The notes beneath the pieces were generated by a model. It made no database searches. It was not told the origin of the DNA and saw only the letters and a program-made list of their open reading frames with translations. Shown here piece by piece: positions 7,501 to 13,690 of a DNA stretch of 18,299 bases. This DNA is from an uncultured Lachnospiraceae bacterium (GTDB lineage Bacteria > Bacillota > Clostridia > Lachnospirales > Lachnospiraceae). A program made the translations under genes and the position numbers. The stretch's first letter is position 1. Each line of letters begins with the position of its first letter. The stretch lies in contig CAJTJY010000011.1 of NCBI GenBank assembly GCA_910576975.1, positions 4,594-22,892 of the forward strand, given 5' to 3'.

Positions 7501-7809
7501 ATGATTGAACGCAAAGACATTTTGTCGATTCCTTACCTGAAAAAGACAACATTTACCGGAAGCCATGAGGGCATGCGCTTCCGGTTTGCAGTTGTAAAAA
7601 AGGAAAGTGATCAGAACGGGCAAGAAAAGTCAGTGTTGGAAATTGTTGTCTGGGAGGGCCCCTATGGGTATGACGCAACTCCAGAGGAGAAAAAAAGGCG
7701 GATCGAGACAGAGTTTTCAGAGCAAGGCATTGCGCAAGGCATTGACTGGTTGAACGGGCTTTGGGAAGCAGAGCCAGAAACTTGGAAGAAAGCTAAGACA
7801 AATTATTAA
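7501..7809 (+). CDS. Small conserved-looking protein of unknown function
   Basis: This is a 102-residue, soluble, charged protein with no signal peptide or membrane segment. The ATG at 7501 has GAGG seven bases before it; the GTG at 7498 is less favoured. Visible features are an N-terminal MIERKD segment, a FTGSHEGMRFRF beta-like stretch, a LEIVVWEGPYGYD segment, and a helical C-terminal half with EFSEQGIAQGIDWLNGLWE. I have seen similar short proteins in Clostridia as hypotheticals, sometimes labelled as acetyltransferases, but no acetyl-CoA binding motif can be seen and I do not assign that. It begins 24 bp after lysA in the same direction, so it is probably the last gene of that operon. 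Confidence 0.78.
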   Translation: MIERKDILSIPYLKKTTFTGSHEGMRFRFAVVKKESDQNGQEKSVLEIVVWEGPYGYDATPEEKKRRIETEFSEQGIAQGIDWLNGLWEAEPETWKKAKTNY

Positions 7810-7812
7810 AGT

Positions 7813-7841
7813 TTGACAAGACATGTTTTACAGAGTATTTT
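7813..7841 (+). promoter_or_regulatory. Promoter-like site after the lysA operon
   Basis: TTGACA (7813-7818), 17 bp, then TATTTT (7836-7841) form a plausible sigma-A promoter. No convincing protein start follows: the only nearby ATG, at 7858, has its AGGAGG one base away. It may drive a non-coding transcript that ends at the terminator at 8112-8154. Confidence 0.4.
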
Positions 7842-7846
7842 ATGGC

Positions 7847-8092
7847 GGCTAGGAGGAATGGTTGTTTGCCGCAGGCATAGAAAGTTCCAAAAGATAAACC
7901 TTTTCGTAACTAGTGTACTGACACATTTATATTCAGGCAAACCTCCTTGCCCGATTGCCCATCAGACTGCGTTGTCATCAGTCAACGATGCCACCGCATC
8001 GCCTCCTTCTTCCGTCTTGCTGATGAAAAATCGTTCTGTAGAGTTTCGCCAGATATAAATGTGTCAGTACACTAGGCGATGCTCCTAAGGCC
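7847..8092 (+). ncRNA. Possible small RNA locus interrupted by a MITE-like element
   Basis: A GGC-TAGGAG segment at 7847-7855 can pair with CTCCTA-(AG)-GCC at 8082-8092, giving nine base pairs that would close the ends of an RNA. The left end coincides with the start site expected from the promoter at 7813-7841, and a strong terminator follows at 8112. The MITE-like element at 7910-8075 lies between the two halves. I do not recognise an RNA family, and the short stem could arise by chance. Confidence 0.22.
7910..8075. mobile_element. MITE-like element with perfect 23-bp terminal inverted repeats
   Basis: The 23 bases at 7910-7932 (beginning CTAGTGTACTGACACATTTA) recur as an exact reverse complement at 8053-8075. 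Weaker matching continues inward for about ten bases. The 166-bp unit has no transposase frame. It contains a small GATGC/GCATC hairpin and several stop codons in all frames. No direct duplication of flanking bases is apparent; the terminal CTAG may itself be part of the target. These features fit a non-autonomous element mobilised by a transposase elsewhere in the genome. The family is not identified. Confidence 0.75.
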
Positions 8093-8111
8093 TTTGCTTG
8101 CCCTAATCCTT

Positions 8112-8154
8112 AAAAAAACAAGACCTTTCAAATTATGAAAAGTCTTGTTTTTTT
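8112..8154. terminator. Bidirectional intrinsic terminator between the lysA operon and tRNA-Leu
   Basis: A 19-bp stem (8112-8130 with 8136-8154) has one mismatch and a five-base AATTA loop. It is flanked by seven A on the left and seven T on the right, so it gives a T-tract in both directions. It can end rightward transcription from the lysA side and leftward transcription of the tRNA gene, whose 3' end is ten bases away. Confidence 0.92.
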
Positions 8155-8163
8155 ATAAAGTAC

Positions 8164-8246
8164 TGCCGGCAATGGGACTTGAACCCATACGTGGTTGCCC
8201 ACAACAGATTTTGAGTCTGCCTCGTCTGCCATTCCGACACGCCGGC
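8164..8246 (-). tRNA. tRNA-Leu, anticodon CAA
   Basis: Read on the minus strand, the acceptor arm GCCGGCG pairs with TGCCGGC plus discriminator A, with one G-U pair. The anticodon stem GCAGA/TCTGT encloses loop CTCAAAA, so the anticodon is CAA, reading UUG. A long variable arm of the leucine type is present, and the T arm contains GGGTTCAAGTCCC. The 83-nt gene has no encoded CCA; the genome continues GTA. The A-rich/T-rich terminator at 8112-8154 follows directly. Confidence 0.96.
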
Positions 8247-8273
8247 ATTTGGTTCATCACTCGAACAAATAGT

Positions 8274-8302
8274 ATATTAGCATATTCAGGAAAAAAATGC
8301 AA
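8274..8302 (-). promoter_or_regulatory. Promoter of tRNA-Leu
   Basis: On the minus strand TTGCAT (8302-8297), 17 bp, then TAATAT (8279-8274) lie about 28 bp before the mature tRNA. The overlapping TATACT is an alternative -10 with poorer spacing. Confidence 0.55.
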
Positions 8303-8320
8303 GTGTTTTTTGAAAAAAGA

Positions 8321-8349
8321 TTGAAGGATTTTTACTGACATGATAAAAT
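8321..8349 (+). promoter_or_regulatory. Promoter of the ridA operon
   Basis: TTGAAG (8321-8326), 17 bp, then TAAAAT (8344-8349) preceded by TGA, an extended -10. A start near 8356 gives a leader of about 99 nt that carries one partial and one full copy of the hairpin leader motif. It diverges from the tRNA-Leu promoter only 19 bp away. Confidence 0.65.
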
Positions 8350-8354
8350 ACAGT

Positions 8355-8446
8355 TAAAAAGCGCATAGAATGGAGCAAAGAGTGACAGAATTAATGATTT
8401 CTTTCACTGTCTGCCTATATGTGTAAAAAAGCGCACAGAATGGAGG
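8355..8446 (+). promoter_or_regulatory. Two-hairpin leader motif before ridA (copy A, with a partial duplicate)
   Basis: Hairpin 1 is GTGACAGAA/TTCTTTCAC at 8382-8407. After CTGCCT comes hairpin 2, TGTGT-AAAAAA-GCGCA at 8420-8435, then CAGAATGGAGG containing the ribosome binding site. The same layout and much of the same sequence precede the CoaE fusion gene at 13621-13686. A partial copy of the second half (AAAAAGCGCATAGAATGGAG) lies at 8356-8375, directly before the full copy. The hairpins abut the Shine-Dalgarno, so an effect on translation is plausible but unproven. Confidence 0.6.
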
Positions 8447-8454
8447 AATCTATC

Positions 8455-8835
8455 ATGAAAAAAGCAATCAATGCATCGAAAGCCCCGGCAGCGGTTGGGC
8501 CATATGTCCATGCGGTGGAAGCGAAAGGACTAATATTTACTTCTGGGCAGTTGGGATTAATTCCAGAAAGCGGCAATTTACCAGAAGGCGTGGAGGCTCA
8601 GACACATCAAAGCCTCAAAAATCTTGCGGCGGTGTTAGAAGCGGCAGGCAGTGATCTTGCGCATGTGGTGAAGACTAGCGTATTTTTGGACGATATCAAT
8701 GACTTTGCAAAAGTCAATGAGATTTATGCCCAGTATTTTCAGGGAGAGCCTCCAGCACGGTCCTGTGTGCAGGTGGCAAAGCTGCCCAAGGGCGGGCTGG
8801 TGGAGATTGAAGTGATTGCGGTGAAAAAGGATTAA
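8455..8835 (+). CDS. ridA: RidA family 2-iminobutanoate/2-iminopropanoate deaminase
   Basis: RidA hydrolyses reactive enamine/imine intermediates released by PLP enzymes such as threonine dehydratase, and so protects other PLP enzymes. The product is 126 residues, the normal length, and forms a trimer in the family. Key features are GPYVHAV near residue 15, FTSGQLGLIP (28-37), the catalytic arginine Arg102 in PPARSCVQVAKLPKGG, and Glu117 in VEIEVIAV, matching E. coli Arg105 and Glu120. The ATG at 8455 follows TGGAGGAA by eight bases. The in-frame ATG at 8419 falls inside the leader hairpin and is rejected. An aminopeptidase gene follows after 15 bp in the same operon. Confidence 0.95.
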   Translation: MKKAINASKAPAAVGPYVHAVEAKGLIFTSGQLGLIPESGNLPEGVEAQTHQSLKNLAAVLEAAGSDLAHVVKTSVFLDDINDFAKVNEIYAQYFQGEPPARSCVQVAKLPKGGLVEIEVIAVKKD

Positions 8836-8850
8836 AGGAGCAGGAACAGG

Positions 8851-10641
8851 ATGACGGCAGAGCGAATCGAAGCGCTTCGGGAAGAAATGCGTAAATACAG
8901 CATCGATATGTATCTTGTACCGACTTCAGATTTCCATGAATCTGAGTATGTCGGAGATTATTTTAAGGCAAGAAGTTACCTTACGGGATTTACAGGGTCG
9001 GCAGGAACGGCAGTCATTACCATGGAAGAAGCAGGATTGTGGACCGATGGAAGATATTTTATCCAAGCAGAGCAACAGCTGAAAGAAAGTTCAGTCGTGC
9101 TTCGCAAAATGGGAGAAGAAGGCGTGCCCACGATCAAGGAGTATGTGCAGGAGCATCTTGTAAAAGGCGGATGCCTAGGTTTTGACGGACGTGTGGTAAA
9201 TGCCAGTACAGGCATGGCATATAAAGACATTGCAGAGAAAAAGGGCGGCAGTGTTCAGACGGAGCACGATTTAGTTGGGTTCATTTGGAAAGAGCGCCCA
9301 GCATTTCCGAAACATGCGGCATTTATCCTCGATGAGATCTATGCCGGGGTTAGCGCCACAGAGAAACAGCGCAAACTTCGGGATAAAATGGCGCAAAAGC
9401 AGGCGGACATTCATATTTTGACTTCCCTGTATGATATTGCATGGCTTTTTAATATCCGTGGGAGTGATATTACGCACGTGCCAGTTGTTTTGTCTTTTGC
9501 AGTGATTACCACGACAGAGAGTCTTTGGTTTGTGCATGACGAGGCGCTGAGTCAAGAATTGCGTGCTTACTGTCTTTTGCAAGGGATCACCATTAAGCCT
9601 TACCAGGAGATTTACGATTATGTCGGAAAGATTGCGGCTGGAAATAAAGTTCTCTTGGATCCTGGCATTGTCAATTACCAGATTTACAGTAGTCTGAAAA
9701 AAGGCGTGGAAGTGCTCTCTTCGCCTAACCCGACGGAGCGGATGAAAGCTGTAAAAAATTCCACAGAGATTTCCAATATCCGCAAAGCGCATCTTAAAGA
9801 TGGCGTTGCGGTGACCAAGTTTATTTACTGGCTCAAAACCCATATTGGCAAAGAAGAAGTTACCGAATGCTCTGCCGCTGAGTATCTCGAAGAATGCAGA
9901 CGGCAACAAGATTTGTTTGTGGACTTGAGTTTTGACACGATCAGCGCTTATGGCGCTCATGGGGCGATGATGCATTATGTGGCAACGCCAGAGACGGATG
10001 CGGCGCTCAAGCCAGAAGGATTTCTCTTGGTGGATTCCGGGGGGCATTATCTGGAAGGCAGTACGGACATTACGAGAACCATTGCCTTGGGAGAACTGAG
10101 TGATCAAGAGAAAAATCATTTCACAGCAGTGTGCCGATCGAACCTGAACCTTGCCGCAGCAAAATTTTTATATGGCTGCAGCGGTTCCCATTTGGACATC
10201 CTTGCCAGAGGCCCTCTTTGGAATCTGGGATTGGACTATAAATGTGGAACTGGGCATGGAGTAGGATATCTTTTGAATGTTCATGAGGGGCCCAATAGCT
10301 TCCGGTGGCGCAAGACGCCAGGGCAAAGCGATGAGGGCATTTTGGAAGCAGGGATGGTAACCACGGACGAGCCTGGAATTTACCTTGAAGGAAACTACGG
10401 CATCCGCATCGAGAACGAGCTTTTATGTAAGAAAGCAGATAAGAATGAGTATGGACAGTTTATGGAATTTGAAATTATTACCTATGCGCCGATCGATTTG
10501 GACGCCATACTTCCAGAGCAAATGACGTTATTCGAGCGCAGGCTGCTCAATGAATACCACCATATGGTATATGAAAAGCTTGCCCCATGCCTTGAACCTG
10601 AAGTAAGAGACTGGCTGAAAGAATATACGCGGGAAATATAA
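8851..10641 (+). CDS. Xaa-Pro aminopeptidase (M24B), long cytosolic form
   Basis: This 596-residue enzyme should remove N-terminal residues that precede proline from peptides. It has the three-part layout of eukaryotic-type cytosolic aminopeptidase P. Two creatinase-like N-terminal domains occupy roughly residues 5-310 (with YLTGFTGSAGTAVI and LWTDGRYFIQAEQQL). The C-terminal pita-bread domain is complete. The five dinuclear metal ligands are present: Asp395 (LVDSGG), Asp406 (STDITRT), His469 (GTGHGVGYLLNVHEGP), Glu507 (TTDEPGIY) and Glu521 (GIRIENEL). No signal peptide is seen, so it is cytoplasmic. It lies 15 bp after ridA, with AAAGGAG overlapping the ridA stop. The pepP symbol is often used for the shorter bacterial form, so I leave the symbol empty. 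Confidence 0.94.
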   Translation: MTAERIEALREEMRKYSIDMYLVPTSDFHESEYVGDYFKARSYLTGFTGSAGTAVITMEEAGLWTDGRYFIQAEQQLKESSVVLRKMGEEGVPTIKEYVQEHLVKGGCLGFDGRVVNASTGMAYKDIAEKKGGSVQTEHDLVGFIWKERPAFPKHAAFILDEIYAGVSATEKQRKLRDKMAQKQADIHILTSLYDIAWLFNIRGSDITHVPVVLSFAVITTTESLWFVHDEALSQELRAYCLLQGITIKPYQEIYDYVGKIAAGNKVLLDPGIVNYQIYSSLKKGVEVLSSPNPTERMKAVKNSTEISNIRKAHLKDGVAVTKFIYWLKTHIGKEEVTECSAAEYLEECRRQQDLFVDLSFDTISAYGAHGAMMHYVATPETDAALKPEGFLLVDSGGHYLEGSTDITRTIALGELSDQEKNHFTAVCRSNLNLAAAKFLYGCSGSHLDILARGPLWNLGLDYKCGTGHGVGYLLNVHEGPNSFRWRKTPGQSDEGILEAGMVTTDEPGIYLEGNYGIRIENELLCKKADKNEYGQFMEFEIITYAPIDLDAILPEQMTLFERRLLNEYHHMVYEKLAPCLEPEVRDWLKEYTREI

Positions 10642-10652
10642 TGGATATAGAT

Positions 10653-10680
10653 TTGCATAAAAATGTATACTTATTATAAT
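10653..10680 (+). promoter_or_regulatory. Promoter of polA and genes downstream
   Basis: TTGCAT (10653-10658), 16 bp, then a perfect TATAAT (10675-10680). A second TATAAT lies at 10689-10694 without a clear -35, and an AT-rich TAAAAT at 10786-10791 is a further weak candidate closer to polA. The gap 10642-10861 is AT-rich and shows no gene and no convincing terminator for the aminopeptidase operon. Confidence 0.5.
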
Positions 10681-10861
10681 AAATAAGCTATAATAAAATG
10701 TTGCATATTCCCTTATACAAATGCTTGATGAGCAAAAATACAAGTTCAGATAAAATTATAACTTTTAAAACCTTGCCAGATAGTGTAAAATAGAAAAGGC
10801 ATGTATATGTAAAAGATAGGTATAGAGATTGAGAGAAGGAGAGACAGAAGGTACAGCATTT

Positions 10862-13600
10862 ATGGATAAAAAAATAGTTTTGATCGACGGACACAGTATT
10901 TTGAACCGGGCCTATTTTGGCATTCCGGATCTTACCAATTCAGAAGGGCTCCATACCAATGCCGTGTACGGTTTTTTGAATATTCTGTTTCGGATATTAG
11001 AGGAGGAAAAGCCAGAATATTTGATTGTGGCGTTTGACGTCCATGCCCCAACCTTTCGCCATTGCTTGTATGAAGCGTATAAGGGCACGAGGAAGCCTAT
11101 GGCAGAGGAGCTAAGACAACAGGTTCCAGTGATGAAGGACGTGCTAAGAGCCATGGGAGTCACAGTGGTGGAGAAGGAAGGCTATGAGGCGGATGATGTT
11201 TTGGGAACCATTGCAAAGCGCTGCGAGAGCCTAGGACTTGCCGTTTCCCTAGTCTCTGGGGACCGTGACCTTCTACAGCTTGCCAGCGCGCATATTAAGA
11301 TCAGAATTCCAAAGACCAAGCGTACCGGAACGGAGATTGAGGACTACTATGCCGAGGATGTCAAAGAAAGATATCAGGTGACTCCGCAAGAATTTATTGA
11401 TGTGAAAGCGCTGATGGGCGATACGGCGGACAACATTCCAGGCGTGCCGGGGATCGGAGAGAAGACGGCGACAAGCCTGATTGCTGCTTATGGAAGCATT
11501 GAAAATGCTTATGTGCATATCGAAGAGGTCAAACCGCCACGCGCACAGAAGAATTTAAAAGAGCATTACGATATGGCAAAGATGAGCAAGGTCCTGGCTA
11601 CCATTGAAGTTGATGCGCCGGTAGACTATGAATTAGAACAAGCTAAGATTGGGAATTTATTTACTCCCGAGGCATATGTCTGGATGAAAAAGCTGGAATT
11701 TAAGCATCTTTTAAATCGTTTTTCTGTGGAAGCTTTGGCAACTCCTTTCGAGGAGAGATTTCAGACAGTGCAAAAGAAATCAGAAGCGGACAAAATCTTT
11801 TCCAGAGCAGGCAAATCAGAAACCGTGGGGCTTCAAGTCTTTTCTTGTGCGAATCAAGAAGAAGAACCGCAAGGACAGCTCACGCTGGCTGGCGTGTTTG
11901 GAACAGATGCCGTAGCCAGCGAGGATGAAGGGATGGCGCAAAAGGATTCGGCAGTGCTTGGAATTTCTCTTGCCTTTGGGAAAGAAGACGTTTATTTTAT
12001 CCCTGCGGGAGGCGAAATCACAGGGGAATATTTGGCAAGTCAGGCGCAGCGCTTGGCAAGCCAAGTGAAGACAGTGGCTTTTCTCGATTTAAAATCCCAG
12101 CTTTCCGTGATCTCGATTCCAGAGGAAAGACAGGATCATGTGGAAGATGTGCTGATAGAAGCGTACTTGCTGAATCCTTTGAAGAACGACTATACTTATG
12201 ACGACGTGGCGAAAGAACATTTGGATGTGATTGCGCCTTCCCAGCAAGATTTGCTGGGTAAATTATCCATGGCGCAAGCTATGAGAGATAAATTTGAAGA
12301 AGCCGTCCAATACGCTTGCTGGACGGCATACACGGCTTTTTACGGAGCAAGCGTGTTAAAACAAAAGCTGGAAGCAACAGGAATGTGGAAGCTGTACCGT
12401 GAGATAGAGATGCCTTTGGTTTATACTCTTTATGAGATGGAAAAAGAAGGAGTATTGGTTAACGGCGCTCAATTGAAAGCATATGGGGAGAATCTTTCTG
12501 GAAAAATTTCCGAGCTGGAACAGGAGATCTGCCAGGACGCAGGCGAAGCCTTTAACATCAATTCACCAAAGCAGCTGGGAGTCATTCTGTTTGAAAAGTT
12601 GAAGATGCCCTATGGAAAAAAGACAAAAACAGGATATTCCACTGCTGCCGACGTGCTGGAAAAATTGGCAGAAGAATATCCCTTGGTATCGAAAATTTTA
12701 GAATACCGTCAGCTTGCAAAATTAAAATCTACGTATGCGGAAGGGCTCTCTAATTATATTGAGGAAGATGGAAGAATTCATTCCAGCTTCCATCAGACGA
12801 TCACTGCCACGGGCAGAATCAGCAGCACGGAGCCGAACTTGCAGAATATACCGATTCGCATGGAGCAGGGCAGGTTGATTCGGAAAGTATTTATACCAAG
12901 GAAAGGCTGCGTGCTTTTAGATGCAGATTATTCCCAGATAGAGCTTCGCGTGCTTGCGCATATGTCAGAAGATGAGAATTTGATCCAGGCATACCGGGAA
13001 GCCCGCGATATTCACCGTATGACTGCTTCCCAGGTTTTTCATGTGCCTTTTGAGGAAGTGACTTCTCTGCAGCGCAGAAATGCCAAAGCCGTGAATTTTG
13101 GGATTGTCTATGGAATCAGTTCTTTTGGGCTAAGCCAGGATTTAAGCATTACTACGAAAGAAGCGGCAGCCTATATCCAATCGTATTTTGAGACTTATCC
13201 GGGAGTGAAGACGTTTCTGGAGCGTCAGGTGCAACAGGCAAAGGAACAAGGGTATGTCACCACGATGTTTGGCAGAAGAAGGCCGGTTCCGGAACTGTCC
13301 TCCAGCAATTTCATGCAGCGTTCTTTTGGAGAGCGGGTGGCAATGAATTCTCCGATACAGGGGACGGCGGCAGACATCATTAAGATCGCCATGATCCGGG
13401 TCAGTAAATCCTTAAAAGAGCAGGGATTGAGGTCGAAGCTGATCCTTCAGGTTCATGACGAACTGCTGATCGAGGCATGGGAAGAGGAAACGGAGCAGGT
13501 AAAAGAAATCCTCAAAAAGGACATGGAGACGGCGGCAGAGCTTTCAGTGAAGCTGGAAATAGATATGAATCAGGGAAAAGATTGGTACGAAGCACATTAA
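10862..13600 (+). CDS. polA: DNA polymerase I with 5'-3' exonuclease, inactive proofreading domain
   Basis: PolA fills gaps and removes RNA primers during replication and repair. The product is 912 residues (E. coli 928). Residues 1 to about 290 are the 5'-3' exonuclease, with YEADDVLGTIA, SGDRDLLQL and the helix-hairpin-helix segment MGDTADNIPGVPGIGEKTA. The middle 3'-5' exonuclease-like domain (about 310-490) has no DxE motif and so should not proofread, as in many Gram-positive and Thermus enzymes. The polymerase domain has motif A DADYSQIELR (Asp689), motif B RRNAKAVNFGIVYG (Lys742, Tyr750) and motif C VHDELLIE (Asp866). The ATG at 10862 follows AGAAGG; an in-frame TTG at 10829 is less likely. 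The coaE fusion gene follows after 90 bp without an obvious terminator. Confidence 0.97.
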   Translation: MDKKIVLIDGHSILNRAYFGIPDLTNSEGLHTNAVYGFLNILFRILEEEKPEYLIVAFDVHAPTFRHCLYEAYKGTRKPMAEELRQQVPVMKDVLRAMGVTVVEKEGYEADDVLGTIAKRCESLGLAVSLVSGDRDLLQLASAHIKIRIPKTKRTGTEIEDYYAEDVKERYQVTPQEFIDVKALMGDTADNIPGVPGIGEKTATSLIAAYGSIENAYVHIEEVKPPRAQKNLKEHYDMAKMSKVLATIEVDAPVDYELEQAKIGNLFTPEAYVWMKKLEFKHLLNRFSVEALATPFEERFQTVQKKSEADKIFSRAGKSETVGLQVFSCANQEEEPQGQLTLAGVFGTDAVASEDEGMAQKDSAVLGISLAFGKEDVYFIPAGGEITGEYLASQAQRLASQVKTVAFLDLKSQLSVISIPEERQDHVEDVLIEAYLLNPLKNDYTYDDVAKEHLDVIAPSQQDLLGKLSMAQAMRDKFEEAVQYACWTAYTAFYGASVLKQKLEATGMWKLYREIEMPLVYTLYEMEKEGVLVNGAQLKAYGENLSGKISELEQEICQDAGEAFNINSPKQLGVILFEKLKMPYGKKTKTGYSTAADVLEKLAEEYPLVSKILEYRQLAKLKSTYAEGLSNYIEEDGRIHSSFHQTITATGRISSTEPNLQNIPIRMEQGRLIRKVFIPRKGCVLLDADYSQIELRVLAHMSEDENLIQAYREARDIHRMTASQVFHVPFEEVTSLQRRNAKAVNFGIVYGISSFGLSQDLSITTKEAAAYIQSYFETYPGVKTFLERQVQQAKEQGYVTTMFGRRRPVPELSSSNFMQRSFGERVAMNSPIQGTAADIIKIAMIRVSKSLKEQGLRSKLILQVHDELLIEAWEEETEQVKEILKKDMETAAELSVKLEIDMNQGKDWYEAH

Positions 13601-13620
13601 AGATCATTTATGAGGAAAGG

Positions 13621-13686
13621 GTGAAAGAATTTGCAGATTCTTTCACGAACTGCCTGTTTGTGCCAAAAAGCACACGGAATGGAGGA
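13621..13686 (+). promoter_or_regulatory. Two-hairpin leader motif before the CoaE fusion gene (copy B)
   Basis: Hairpin 1 is a perfect 10-bp stem, GTGAAAGAAT at 13621-13630 and ATTCTTTCAC at 13637-13646, with six loop bases. After CTGCCT comes hairpin 2, TGTGC-CAAAAA-GCACA at 13659-13674, followed by CGGAATGGAGGAA, the ribosome binding site of the next gene. The arrangement matches copy A before ridA (8382-8446). It starts 20 bp after the polA stop. Hairpin 1 has no T-tract, so it is not a normal terminator. Confidence 0.6.
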
Positions 13687-13690
13687 AATT

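Noticed and set aside
7813..8058. Plus-strand frame of 81 codons after the lysA operon
   Set aside because: It begins at a poor start, runs into the MITE-like element, has no recognisable domain, and its composition does not look coding. The only ATG with a nearby AGGAGG (7858) is one base too close to it.
9271..10119. Minus-strand frame of 282 codons
   Set aside because: It is fully antisense to the well-supported Xaa-Pro aminopeptidase and shows no motif; it reflects codon bias of the real gene.
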